A stretch of DNA of 64,000 nucleotides from Azolla caroliniana (lineage: Eukaryota > Polypodiophyta): assembly GCA_043228905.1 (NCBI GenBank), contig JBHGNT010000017.1, positions 7,192,001-7,256,000 on the forward strand. The letters run 5' to 3'. Below are positions 36,995 to 48,582 of the stretch, piece by piece (positions within the stretch are counted from its first letter, which is position 1; each line of letters opens with the position of its first letter). Position numbers and translations under genes: made by a program. The notes under the pieces were generated by a model. The model saw only the letters and a program-made list of their open reading frames with translations, was not told the origin of the DNA and did no database searches.

Positions 36995-37375
36995 TGTTGA
37001 GAATCAAGCTCAACTTGGTCTAGTGTGTGAACTCACCTTGAGAGTGAATAGACACTCCAACGGTCAAGAGTCACCATTATGTCACCACTTTGTATTCTAG
37101 CATTTAGTGTGAGTCATAGAATCATATTCTATGCCACATAACTTATGAGCTTTCACATTCCCCATGCTCCATGAGTCTTGTAGTTAATGAAGAGAGAGGG
37201 TGACTACATAAAGCACCCTCCTCCCATCTTGTATAATGTTGAGTCTTTCTCCTTTGTCAATATACTTTTACCTTGCGTATTCTCTGTGTTTCACTCTCTC
37301 TCTCTCTCTCTCTTACACACACACATAAATCACATCTCTTCCGCTTCACAAGAATCCATCTCTTGATTCTTTACA
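36995..37375 (+). repeat. Element C 3' LTR
   Basis: Preceded by the PPT and followed by the second GAATA; see 31897-32279. Confidence 0.95.
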
Positions 37376-38703
37376 GAATACAACATCGATTTCGTCGAAA
37401 TCTTTTCACCAATGATGAAAATGATGACCCTTAGACTCATGCTCGGCTTCGTGGCAACCGAGGACTTAGAGCTGATTGAGTTAGATGTCAAAACGACATC
37501 CCTCCATGGTGATCTAGAGGAGGAAATTTATATGGAACAACCGAAAGGCTTCGTTCACACCCAACCAAGAACATCTAGTTTGTCGACTCAGGAAGAGTCT
37601 TGATGACTTGAAACAGGCACCACGACAGTGGTATAAGAAGTTCGATGACTTCATTCAATCGGTTTCCTTCTCGAAGAGCACTGAGGACCATTGTCTCTTC
37701 ATGAAAACTGCCCGAGGTGGGTCACTCATCTTCCTCATCATCTACTTGGACAACATGCTAATCTCCAGTCGGCAAGCTGGAGAGCTTGCCGATCTCACTC
37801 GGCAACAATGGTTAAAGTTTGCCATGAAGGACCTCGGTCCGGCAAGACACATTCTCAGCATGAAAATTAGTCGAAATCGAAATCGAAGACAATTGTTAGA
37901 CGTGTCCTCGAACGCTTCAACATACAATCGGCAAAATCTGCTTCGACCCCGCTTCCCATCAGCCTTCAGCTGTCTCACTGAGATTGCCCGACATCCGATT
38001 CTGAGGGGGAAACTATGAATTCAGTACCGTATGCACTGACAATCGGCTCCCTGATGTACGTGATGGTTGCAACACAACCTGACATTGCTCACGTCGTAGG
38101 AGTCGTCAGCAGATTCATGCACAACCCTGGCTGATTGCATTGGAACGTAGTAAAGCATGTGTTCAGATATCTGGTGGGCACAAAAGACCTTGGCATTCTA
38201 TTCGGTCCGAACGACACTTCAGGCGTAGTCGGCTACACCAACTCGGACTTCGCCGGTTGTGTGGACAGTTGAAAATCGACAACCGGATACTGTTTTAAGT
38301 TTGGCAATGGAACAATATTGTGGAAATCGAAAATTCAGGAGTGCATTGCCACATCAACAACCGAAGCCGAATACGTAGCTGCATCCGATGCGGTAAAAGA
38401 GTCCTTATGGATTGGTCGGTTGGCTTGCACATTTCAACAAGTCGAATCCGACTCAGCTCCAGTTGTCTATAGTGACAGTCAAGGCGTTGTCACTCTATCG
38501 AAAAATCCAGTTCATCACAACACCTCTAAGCACATTGTTGTTTGATATCACTTTGTTTTGGACTGCGTCATTTCAAGGAAAATCGGCCTCAAGAAGATAT
38601 CTACAACGGCCAGCCGATAATGTCGCAGATGGGATGCCCAAGTGTCTTTCGGTGGATCGATTCCGATCCCTTTGGCACCAGATGGGCGTAACGAAGAATC
38701 AGT
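37376..38703 (+). pseudogene. Element B RT 3' piece and RNase H
   Basis: It resumes RT at FSPMMKMMTLRLMLGF, then ELDVKTTSLHGDLEEEIYMEQPKGF, LKQAPRQWYKKFD and the active-site box, which reads YLDN (37743-37754) instead of YVDD, so the second catalytic Asp is Asn. RNase H follows (VGYTNSDFAG, ATSTTEAEYVAASDAVKESLW, 38230-38420), with stops near 37602, 38134, 38270 and 38543 and a frameshift near 37600. The sequence is of Tnt1/Tork type. The nearest neighbour is the 3' LTR, with a PPT at about 38921-38931. Confidence 0.9.
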
Positions 38704-38931
38704 TCGATTAAGTCAGACACTTAGGATGCTTTCGAATAATCAACTTCGACACTCCGAAGTTTGGGTTTAGCTTCCCCAAACTTGGTTAGTTCTGCCTTTA
38801 GTTTTTTTCGAAGTTCACCGACTCGAACGAAATTTCGATTTGTTCGAAAACTTTGTATCTACAATCAATCTATATTGTACATTTATTTCGATTTACAGAA
38901 TTTCGATGTATACACCCATTACTGGGGAGTG

Positions 38932-39249
38932 TGGAATGCGGGTCTCTAATGGACGTATTAACAAGTCTGTATCCTTTTGTACACACTAGGTCTAGGCAGT
39001 TTATGTAAATGGTGAGAAGGGCAGTTGTCCTAAGTTAGTTAGTATATAAACTGACTTTGTAACCTAGTTTTGTTGGTTGAGATAATTTACTTCATCTTGT
39101 GCCCGGCGTCTCTCCCTCTCTTTTGCATTCTAAGTGGATCATTGTTTTATGTTTCTGTTGCTATCAATCTACCTTGATTGTATCTGCTTATTGATCTTCC
39201 CTTAGAAGAGTGTTGATTTTTTTCGCACTAGACGGTCGCGTCTCTAACA
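38932..39249 (+). repeat. Element B 3' LTR
   Basis: TGGAATGCGGG...CTCTAACA; contains the 65-bp segment deleted from the 5' LTR. Confidence 0.9.
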
Positions 39250-39254
39250 TTTCT

Positions 39255-40420
39255 GGCGGGTAGATCAACACAGCTTCTGATTTGCCGATTTTAGGGCCCT
39301 CTTGGTCGACTCAGACTTCATTTCTGAAGGTCCATCTTTGTTCTTTCCGGTGTCGGATTCGCTCTGATCCGACTCTTCCTTGTCTATGATGTATTCCGGA
39401 AGAAGAATGATGTATTCCAGCATCTTCTTCTTCCCTTTCTCTTTGCGCGTAAACCATCTCCTCGGTTCCTTGCATGGTGATTGCACAATCCAGTCTCCAC
39501 TACTCGCCGACTCATCATTCGACTGGTCATTCCAAGTCAGTCTCTCATTTGACCCGCTTAGCCGGAATGAGATCAAACTCTCTTCTAGAGTGTCAATATA
39601 TTCTTCTTCTTCTTCTTCCCGAATCATTTCGGGTTCACCAATCTCATTTTCGGTGATTAGGTGATCAGAGTTGTCGGGGGTCAGAGTCAATAGAGAGTAC
39701 CATGATGCCAACTCATCAAATTCGACATCTTGGCATACTCGAACTTCTTTGGTCCGGGGATTATAACACTTATACCCTGTTTGTTCATGTGAGTAGCCGA
39801 CTAAAGTACACTTCTTCGACTTGGGGTCCAAGTTCCTCCTCCTCTCATCGGGCACATGCACATAGGCTATGTTGTCGAATACCCTCAGGTGTCTTAAGTT
39901 TGGCTTCTGCCTGAAATACAACCCGTGTGATGACACCTTCTCCACGATCCGGTTTTGGATGTAGACCGTGGTTCGAACCGCTTTGGCCTAGTAGAATTTG
40001 GGCATGCTCTTCTCCTCCAGCATTGCCCTTGCCACTTCCACAATTGACCGGTTCTTCCTTTCGACTACACCGTTTTGTTCCGGCGTATATCTACAGCTGA
40101 ACTCTCTCCAAATTCCCATTTGTCATAGATAACTCTTGAATTGTCCGGAAAAGTGTTCCTTTTTCTCATCCAACCACTGACAATTAATCTTCTTCTCTAT
40201 TTCCCTTTCGACTAAGCTTTGTAAGTTCCAGAAATAGTCAAAGACTTCCCTTTTCTTCTCAATGAGGTAGATCTATGTGTGCCGGTTGTAGTCGTCGATG
40301 AAGGAGACGAAGTATCGACTCCCACCAAGACTCACATTTTGTGTCGGTTCCCATACATCTGAATGTATCAAGTCGAGCTTGTTCCGGCTCCGGTTTCGGA
40401 TTCAACAATCCAAACACTAC
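39255..40420 (-). pseudogene. Element A integrase
   Basis: On the minus strand, the catalytic region begins near 40395 with LDLIHSDVWEPTQN, then FIDDYNRHT, and TPEQNGVVERKNRSIVEVARAM (about 40085-40015). It continues into the 226-residue open frame 39945-39265, with LRHLRVFDNIAYVHVPDERRRNLDPKSKKC and LVGYSHEQTGYKCYNPRTKEV followed by an acidic linker EEEEEEYIDTLEES. Stops are present near 40275, 40110 and 39990 and within the linker end at 39263. The frame stops at the element B insertion and resumes as RT at 28317. The fragment retains D, D and E positions but is not translatable as one protein. Confidence 0.9.
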
Positions 40421-41540
40421 TTGTTTTGATTGTAGTTCCTGAATCCTTTGGTAGTTGACGTGACAGATCCGCTTGTGCCATAAGTCGATATCTGACTTGA
40501 CTTTTTTTGTCCGGAGTCAATGTTCCACACCTCGTATGATTGTGAGGTGATCTTTTTCATTGAGTTTGCCTTGTGTTTCATCACGAAGTTTGGCCATTTT
40601 CCATTCTTTTCAGTTCCGGATCCTTCCAATCCTCCAACGTAGTGTGATTGCTGTCGGCTCCCTTTTCCAGCTCTGCCGGATTCGAATTTGTCCGGATCGG
40701 CCTTCTTCTTCCAACATTCACTCTCTTTGTGGCCCTTCTTGCCACAATACCAACATTCTGTGTCCCCCTTTGCTTGCCAGTTTCTGGTGCTGCCTTGACT
40801 CCCCCTACTTGTGGAGGGTTCAGAACTATTGTCGGCACCACTTTTGTGCCTTCTTTCATGCTCTTGTCAGTCACCACTGTTGATGTCGATCCACCTCATC
40901 CGCCACGCCCACAGGGCCGATCTGCCTCCGTGTACAGCATCTGGTTGTCCAATTGAGTGGTCTTTGACCCACTCGCGTGGTTTTCTTCGACCATCAACAT
41001 CGATTGCAAGTCGAAGAAGGATGGTGGCTTCTCTCGGGTGCATATCAATGTCCGGATTGGCCCGTACCTCTACGCTAGACCACTGAGGCAGATCTGCGCT
41101 ATTTCATCTTCGTCCACCGTTAGATTGATGAACCCCTAGATCGTCACGGATCTCCTTTATTTTGGTGTTGTAGTCTATGACCGACATGTCCCTTTGCCGG
41201 ATGTTGTTGAGCTCTTGCCGGAGCTGCAACTTCCGGGCCGTGGTACTGGCGGTGAAAATCCTTTTGAGATTTTCCCAGGCGTCCTTCGGCATTTTCACGT
41301 CTCTAATGTAGCCGAGCATTTGATCGTGCACACAGGACGCGAGGTAGTACACCACTCTGCTCACTGCTTGTTCCCATACCTAAAAGTTCTTGTGTGCCAG
41401 CTCCTGCGCTACTTCGTTTCCTCCATGTACATAACTCCAGTAGCCGTGCCCCAGTAGGTACTGGTGCATCTTGTACAACCAAGATGCTTAGTTGCTCTGA
41501 TTGAGTTGTTTTGTAGGAAGCGAGCTTGTCATGCTTCTAT
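40421..41540 (-). pseudogene. Element A gag with zinc knuckle
   Basis: The minus-strand frame 41364-41104 gives VVYYLASCVHDQMLGYIRDVKMPKDAWENLKRIF and LQLRQELNNIRQRDMSV, the UBN2 gag core. It is preceded near 41540-41440 by the N-terminal YKMHQYLLGHGYWSYV block in a stop-broken frame. After frameshifts, the zinc knuckle CWYCGKKGHKESEC is encoded near 40765-40720, and the following frame runs to 40417. The protease DSG box near 40515 is followed by divergent sequence, so protease is damaged. The layout gag, knuckle, protease, integrase on the minus strand, starting about 75 bp after the PBS, is canonical. Confidence 0.88.
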
Positions 41541-41613
41541 CCATGTCTTTCTTCTTTCTTTCTTTCTTTACCGGAAAGCTCTTTGTCGGCATCAGAGGAT
41601 TTTCAACCCTCAC

Positions 41614-41625
41614 GCTCTGATACCA
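41614..41625 (-). promoter_or_regulatory. Element A primer-binding site
   Basis: The minus strand reads TGGTATCAGAGC and abuts the LTR at 41626. Confidence 0.95.
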
Positions 41626-41717
41626 TGTAAAGAATAGCGTGCAGAATCTCGTACACACGACCGTCTCAACCGGATAGCAACAAAAATAGAACAAAGGTTG
41701 AATGGAAAGCTTCGAAG

Positions 41718-41753
<36 letters not shown>

Positions 41754-42097
41754 ATAGAAAACTCAATTTCAAAATGATACTCTATAAAAACTGTACATCG
41801 AATGTGCTCAGAGAGCACTTTTATACAAGTCCTTAAAGGGCTGACAAAAGTACTGACATGCACTTCAATGCTCATAAATGAGTGACTGACACTAACTCCT
41901 AAAACTATGACTATCTACTAGGCTAGGATCGTAGGCATGTATTGGACGGTTACGCACAAATCCAGACACCAATCCAGCTCTCCGTTCCAGACACCGATCC
42001 GGCTCTTCGTTCCGGGGCCTAGCCGATAGGTCTTCATCCGATCCAAATCTCGACTTGTTTAGGCGATCCGGCCCATGTTGCGCTTGTCCGCCTAACA
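41626..42097 (-). repeat. Element A 5' LTR
   Basis: Partner of 25670-26123. It contains a long (GA)n tract (41720-41752) and a local duplication of an ATCCRGCTCT-type segment (about 41962-42015) that is single in the other LTR. Confidence 0.9.
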
Positions 42098-42102
42098 ATG
42101 TG

Positions 42103-45100
42103 TACATGCATAAGACAATGAATGTTGCATTACATGTTTCTAATAGGAAACCAAACTCTACTAAACTTTATGATAGATCACCTAGCGGCCATACATAAAA
42201 CTCTTCGAGACACAAACATGTTAGCCCACTATCGGAACCATCTATAAAAAAGTTGTAAGGGAACAATGAGCATACACAATCTAACATATAACAAATAGAA
42301 CCTTTCCAATTGTATTGCTTACCATGTTGTGAAGTAGGTTGAACTATTACATTCAGATAACTGTAAGCTTCCAGGAATTATCTAGTTATGTCATGTATTC
42401 TACTACTCATTAAGCATTCATTGGGATTTGATATGTAAACCTTTTTTCCATTTGCATCTTGATAGTCATTTATTTCAGTCTCATTTCATACATGCATTGT
42501 TCATGTTCTAGTTTATAACAAAAAATATCTATGTTGCAAGCATTGGTATTTGAGCTTCAAGGCACTCTTAAACAAAAGAATACAACACATTCTAGAACCT
42601 CTTTTGAGACATCATGAACAACGACATAGATACAAATGAAATTCACTCTAAATTTCAATAAACGCCTCGTTGTTAAAACATAGTGACCATAAAATTTCCA
42701 CGTGCAATTGTAACCTACAAGGATTGGAATAGAATCCGCACGTAGTGGATGAAATGTAACAAACGAGAACTACAAAACTTAGTCATGTAGGTGTGGAGAC
42801 TCTTGAATAAGGAATAATGCAAAAAAAATTGCTTTGCAACTTATCTTTCAAGGTTCTAGTTTAAAATGTTCTTTTTATGTTCCCATAATCTACAAAATTG
42901 TGAGCAAGGCTGAATTTGATTCCCACTTGTAAGAATAGAGTGCTTGACATTGCAAATATTTTCTATCTAGAAAGTCAATAGCTAATACTTTCTCTTGAAT
43001 GAATGTCTTTACAATTCATTTCCCTCGCAATAAGACTCGCTTTACTCTTAAGGAAACAATTTACTACATTTTCCATGAACTTCATGGCTTTAAAATAATA
43101 CAATTGCTTTTTTAATTTTTATAAAAGAGAATGTGGATAAAGAATCCAACTTAATGTAAAGATTACCATTTTCCTAGTCTTTGGTGCATGCCATGTTTTA
43201 TGGTCTCAATGACAACCAAGTGTTCGACTCACTATACCATTGTCACATTCTGTCACCTAATCATGTTTTATGTCCTCCCTATCTGAAGCTATGAAACAAT
43301 AAAGTTGTGAAAATCATGAATAGAACTTTGGCACTACCGCAGATTTGCATAGCAAACCTTATTTGAGCCTATCTTTGTACAATATACATAAACAAATACA
43401 TATTTTTCCACACCGTACTTACATATCCCTCATGATATCCTTTCTCCTATCTTAATGTATCCTACTAATGTTCCTAGTTCCATCTTTTGATGTTCGTGAA
43501 AATCTCAGTGCTTATACTTGGTGGGAGTTCTTGTTGCCTTTGAGGTTCCATGTCAAGGTTCGTGGTATTTTTGAACAAGAAGAGTGTGGATTTATGTACC
43601 CTTTACATCTTAACTTGCTACTATGATGTGAAAGCCATCACATCCAAATGCTTTTGTTTAAATAAAGTATGTAACTACTAAAATTTGGCTCTTTTCTCAT
43701 CTTTAAAGTGTGTGCTGATTTTCTACAGGAGGCCCATGTGCTCATTGTTCCCTTTATGCTATACTTATTAGACCTTTTGATGGCATGTCATCTCAAACAA
43801 CTTGTAAGGTTGCCAAGTGCTTATGAAATTTCCAAAGAAATGTGACATGCAATATTGAATGTTGAGGCACAATGCAATTTGGAGGTGCTTCTTAACCTTG
43901 CTTTTGGTATTCATGATCATTGACGGGTGTGGCCTAAGCAAGTAATTTATTTCTTTTTTCACCATTTTTTATTATTAAGAGGGTAAATCGAGATAAAATA
44001 TCATTCTCATGTTGTGTTGCACTTTGATTTATTGTATGCAACTTGCTCATGGCACAAACGTGCAAATATTGTAAGGCACACAAAGGGTAGGAAAGACACT
44101 CACACAAAGAAATGATGGTATCACAATAATAATGCAATTCTACCATATGTAGAGTATTTAGACATGGTATAATTATATAATTGTAAAGGCATGGTAGTGA
44201 CAAACAAAGGATTGTCCTCAAAGTATGGAAAATTGAACTATACTCAATATTGGAACCAACAAACCATGAATTAATCATTGTACGATTGGATAATGTATCA
44301 CCATAGCCTACACCTTCGGATTTGTTAGCTAAACGTACAATTTCAACACATTGTACATTGTCGTTTACTATGTGTATTTGAAACATTCTATAGACAATGA
44401 TTTTCCTCACATGAAATAAACATTAAAGGCAACCCATCACTTAGAAGTTTTAGGTTCTTTGAAGGGCGACATGTCACATGATGCTTATCTCATGCAAGAC
44501 AAACGGGACATGGTTCTCCCCTCACATGATATAATCCATAGGTCGTTTCAACCTATGTTCAATGAAATACGAATAATTTACAGTACATAATCCACAAATC
44601 CAACAAGTATTCAAACACTTATAATGTTCCAATTTTTATGGAAAAAAAAACACTTATAATGTTCCTACTTTATATGACATAATCCATAGTTTGAACTTTA
44701 GACATATATTCAAAGACCTATCATGTTCCATATTTGTATTTGAATCTATGTCTACATTCAAAGGAGAGTGAATGCATAGAACTCTTTTATTTTCTCTTAC
44801 TTGCAATTCCCTCTTGGAACATTATTGGTCTACTTCACAAATATTTGCCGCACACAAAATAGCCATAGCTTGTGGCCCATGATTCACAAGGTCAAGTATT
44901 TTTTCATTGTTTAGACAACCCTTATCACTTAAGAGTCAAGTCCATTTGGGACACATGAAATAATCCATAGTTTGACCTTTTGTCCAAACTCTTATCCCCA
45001 TTGTCTTGTTTATAACTCATAAATGTTTTTGCATGACTTTTCTGTGGAGGTCTGTCTATATGTGTAGCTTTAGTTTATCCATAATGTATGTTGAAATTAT

Positions 45101-46107
45101 GACAATTTGTTTTTGATAATGTTATTATAAAATTTCCATACTTTATCTTTTTAATTAGTGAAACATGATAATGATGAGGCACGGATGTGTCTGGTATACA
45201 AGATTAATTTCTGAACATCTATGTATGTAGCCTAGTAATTGTAAAACATAGTTTAGAGTTTGATAAAGATTATATATTTGTGGGGTACAAATCAATGACT
45301 AAATTGTGTACCACATTGATATATACATTCCAACTTCTTAATGACCCAATGTTTGTATGTCACGAGATTTGACTCCCTTATCATATAATATAATTTGTTA
45401 AATTATTAATATATCATGTTTAAGTGATGAAGAATATGTTCTAGGTACTTGATTTGGAAACTGATATCTTGATTGCAATGGTGACAGTTTGCTATATTTT
45501 TGCAGTTAAGAATCTGCAAGCATTGACCGTCGATAATGGTAGGGCAATTGTTTTATAGAGTGGGTACACTAGAAAAGAAGGGTGCCCCATAGGTCCATGG
45601 GTAGCTTTTAGTGTGCAAAGGTTGGTTGCACACCATAAACCACACACAATATATAAAAACTTGGGAGCGCGCCGATCGAGAGTTTAACTAACTCGAAGAA
45701 AAATGACATTTATTACACAGCATAAAACGAAGTGGCCTTTCTGGAGGCTAATGTTAAGGAAAACTAATGTTCTAGAAGAGCATCTTTAATTTATTTCAAC
45801 AACCCAACTCATTTTACAAACCCACATGCCATGAGAGCCACCATGGGCCATGGTTCATTGGCTATAAAAGTGTAAAAGTCATCACCTTTCAGACATTGAT
45901 AACTTTTTCACGGAATCCAATAGCTTAAAAGGCGACAAGACATGTGTGTCCTTTAGAGGGGAGTAACTCGAACCGAAGTAAAGCAAGTTTTCTTTTTACG
46001 AAATTGATTCAAAAAAGGCATAGCGATATGATATCCAAACATGAAAAGCGACGAATGTATTCTTTGTAGACACGAGGGTTTTTGTTGCAATAAGCATCAT
46101 GCCTCTT
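42103..46107. other. AT-rich intergenic DNA, no gene recognised
   Basis: Short open frames only (at most 158 codons at 44410-43934 minus, without a recognisable domain). A phrase like CATAATCCATAGTTTGA recurs near 44530, 44681 and 44950, probably remnants of a decayed repeat. Nothing else supportable. Confidence 0.55.
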
Positions 46108-46445
46108 AAAGACAAAATCTATTGTTTCGGAAGCCTAGTGTTTGATGGTGTAATAAGTAGAGCCTGCAAACTAGAGACATGATAGGCTATTTTAGCATCG
46201 GTCATGTCTCGGATGACAACAAATGTTGATTAGGTCGTGTGCCGCCATTGGTTTAAAGACGAAATCTATTGTTTTGAAAGCCTAGTGTTTGATGGTGTAA
46301 TACGTAGAGCTTGCAAACTAGAGATAACTACAGGCTCACTTAGCATCAGTCATGTCTCGAATCCTTTTCTGATGGATGGATCGTTCTAGAAGGTCACAAA
46401 CACCCGCTCCACTGGCTGATTAGGTTGTGTGCCGCCATTGGTTTA
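46108..46445. repeat. tandem duplication upstream of the TORTIFOLIA1-like gene
   Basis: Unit 1 (46108-46254) and unit 2 (46255-46445) share AAAGACRAAATCTATTGTTT at the start and GTGTGCCGCCATTGGTTTA at the end. Unit 2 carries about 45 extra bases (CTTTTCTGATGG...CCACTGG). Non-coding. Confidence 0.8.
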
Positions 46446-46707
46446 GAGTTGTTGCACCATGCTAGTGAGTAGCCCTAAATTATGAGGGGGCAGGTTAGGG
46501 CCATCATTAGGGTTTTGGAGGAGGTGGGAAAAAAACGGGGCCGAGCCCATAAACGCATCTATCTTGTCATGGGAATATATGGAGGTGGTTTTGATGTATT
46601 TCCTCTGGGCCCCCGGGCCGGCCCACGTAGGGACTTTTAAAAACATATCAAGAGAGAGCTCCGGTCACGTCCAGGGGAGGCCAATGTAAAGAGCATGGAG
46701 AGCCTGT

Positions 46708-46830
46708 CACGTGGATAGTGACGAGGCGCCACGTCTGCCATCGAAAGTCCCCGAAGTCGACACGTGGCGGATAGTGAATGGGGGGAGGAGGGGGCCGAGG
46801 GAGGGAGAACCACGTCAGCGTCTGACGTGG
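46708..46830 (+). promoter_or_regulatory. cluster of five ACGT-core (G-box/ABRE-like) sites
   Basis: CACGTGG (46708-46714), CCACGTC (46729-46735), CACGTGGC (46761-46768), CCACGTCA (46810-46817) and TGACGTGG (46823-46830) lie within 123 bp, 141-263 bp upstream of the TORTIFOLIA1-like ATG. ACGT cores with these flanks are bound by plant bZIP and bHLH factors (ABA, light and stress responses). This suggests, but does not prove, regulated expression of the gene downstream. Confidence 0.65.
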
Positions 46831-46858
46831 ACTCTGCAGATGTTGCTCCATAAAAACG

Positions 46859-46910
46859 GGAGGAAGAAGAAGGAAGAAGAAGAAGAAGGAAGAAGAAGAA
46901 GAAGAGGAGC
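46859..46910 (+). repeat. (GAA)n tract in 5' leader
   Basis: AGGAAGAAGAAGG-type repeats lie 60-110 bp before the ATG at 46971, similar to the GAA tract before the DUF936 start. Confidence 0.85.
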
Positions 46911-46970
46911 CTCCTTCCCCTGTTTCTCCCTCTGTCACTCTTCTGATTCTTCTTTTCTTTCCTTTCTTCC

Positions 46971-48549
46971 ATGGCTGCGCAGTCTAAGAGCAATTCTGTG
47001 AATGGCAAGAGCAGCAGCGATAGACGTACGCTCCAGCTACTCAGGCTTCGTATCATGGCATCTCTGAATAAGCTCTCGGATCGCGACACCTCCCGCATCG
47101 CAGTAGAGGAGCTCCACCTCCTCTGTGGCCAAATCAGCCTACCTCAATTTCCTGCAGCAGAAGGTATCATCACCATTCCTCTCTTCCTTTCTTGCCTTTA
47201 CGAGACCTTGTCCGCATCGGATGCTGCTCACGACCAGAGGCCCGTCGTGAAGAAGGAATGCGTGAGAATGTTCGGGAAGCTCGCATCTCTCCATGGAGAT
47301 AAGCTGTCTCCTCACTTGCCGAGGATCATCCCGCACATCATGAGGCGTCTCCGAGATCCCGATTCTGGTGTCCGGGACATGTGTGCGGATGTGATGGGAG
47401 TCTTGTCTGCGAAAGTTTCCCCACCACATAAACATAAAAGCAGAAAGAGAAGAGAAGAAGAAGAAGAAGAAGAAGATGATGATGATGATGAAGAAGAAGA
47501 TGAAGAAGAAGCAAAGAAAATGGATGTGAACTCCTTTAATTCCCTTAACTTCTTTGCGGACCCTCTCTTCGACACACTGAATGCCGGAAATGAGAGTCGA
47601 AACATGCAAATCGGGGCCTCCATGTGCCTTGCTCGAGTCATAGATAATATTAGGTTCAATCCTTCTCCCTCGTCTTCCCAACGCATGTGTCACCGCGTTC
47701 TCAAGCTTTTAAACAGCCCGAGGTTCCATGCAAAAGCAGCCTTGCTGCCCGCCATAGCCCACATTGTTCAGGTAAATGGTTAAAGTAAATGATTGTATTC
47801 TCAATGGACATGTTTTTAGACTGTCGGGACATAAGAGAATTTGTATGCCCCTAGTGTCCATCATTGGTATCTCGAGCTTCCCCTTCACATTTTGGGACTT
47901 TTGTAGTCTGAATTCTGACTATAGCTAATTGTCTTTTAAGTTATGTAGCCCAAGGAACTGAACTTCTCATGTTTCATAAGAATTAACTTTGTGTATAGCC
48001 TTGCCATTATAATTGCTCTGAATCCTTAAGGGTATATTTACATATCCATGTTGAATTGCAAACAAGGAAACCATAAACACCACAAATGTTAAAATTGCTT
48101 TGCATTTTGACTATGTTTTCAGTCAGGTGGAGCCTCAACCTATGAGTGTCTATCTATGGTAATGGCATGTGTCCAAGAGTGTCTCAAGAGCACTGATTGG
48201 GGAACACGGAAGGCGGCCTCGGAAACACTTCTGGCCATTTCCACAGCGCGGGATAGTCATCTATCCCTAGCTATGTATAAACCTTCAGTCCTCGATGCAC
48301 TCAAGCATTGTAGATATGACAAGGTTTGATTTTTAATACATAGTCTCCATAATTTTGTCCTGGTTTGAAATCTTCTTCTCATCCGTTTTGTATAAACCCT
48401 AGCTCTGGTTTGATAGGTGAAACCGGTCCGTGACACAGTGATCCGGACCTTGCAAGCTTGGAAAACCATGATGGAGCCAGGAAGTGTCGATTTAGATTGT
48501 TTCGAAAGAAAAGCTGAGGGTCCAAAAGGAAGTGTTCAGAGCTCGGTCA

Positions 48550-48582
<33 letters not shown>

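Larger units (their letters stand above)
31897..37375 (+). mobile_element. Element C: young Ty1/copia retrotransposon inside element B
   Basis: LTRs 31897-32279 and 36995-37375 differ by about nine substitutions and two small indels by eye. A perfect 5-bp target duplication GAATA flanks it (31892-31896, 37376-37380). PBS TGGTATCAGAGC (32280-32291) is exact, and the PPT GCTTGAGGGGGCG is at 36982-36994. Total length is 5,479 bp. All copia domains are present in order (gag, zinc knuckle, protease, integrase, RT, RNase H), with one frameshift and a handful of stops, so it is full-length but not autonomous as read. Its RT and LTR start (TGTTGAG) resemble element A's, so A and C belong to related families. 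Confidence 0.95.
28323..39249 (+). mobile_element. Element B: Ty1/copia retrotransposon (Tnt1-like) inside element A
   Basis: LTRs are 28323-28575 and 38932-39249. PBS TGGTATTAGAGC (28578-28589) differs from the Met consensus by one base. A PPT-like CTGGGGAG precedes the 3' LTR. The coding order gag (29271-30281), integrase (30325-31740), RT/RNase H (31732-31896 joined to 37376-38700) is copia. Flanks TTAGT (28318-28322) and TTTCT (39250-39254) are the expected 5-bp target duplication with two changes, and removing B puts element A's frame back in register. B is interrupted by element C in RT and by a hAT-like MITE in gag, and carries many stops. Excluding C and the MITE it is about 5.1 kb. 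Confidence 0.92.
25670..42097 (-). mobile_element. Element A: outer Ty1/copia retrotransposon, split by element B
   Basis: LTRs at 25670-26123 and 41626-42097 face the minus strand. The PBS (41614-41625) reads exactly TGGTATCAGAGC on the minus strand. The polypurine tract GAGGGGGAGTG is at about 26122-26132 (minus strand). Gag, zinc knuckle and integrase lie at 41540-39255, and RT/RNase H at 28317-26960. Subtracting the 10.9-kb element B leaves about 5.5 kb, a normal copia length. Flanks are TTGTG (25665-25669) and ATGTG (42098-42102), a 5-bp target duplication with one mismatch. Coding regions carry several stops and frameshifts, and the two LTRs differ substantially, so this is the oldest layer of the nest. 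Confidence 0.92.

Noticed and set aside
47139-47693. Minus-strand frames of 124-184 codons opposite TORTIFOLIA1-like exon 1
   Set aside because: Shadow of the acidic GAA-rich coding tract; no domain or start context.
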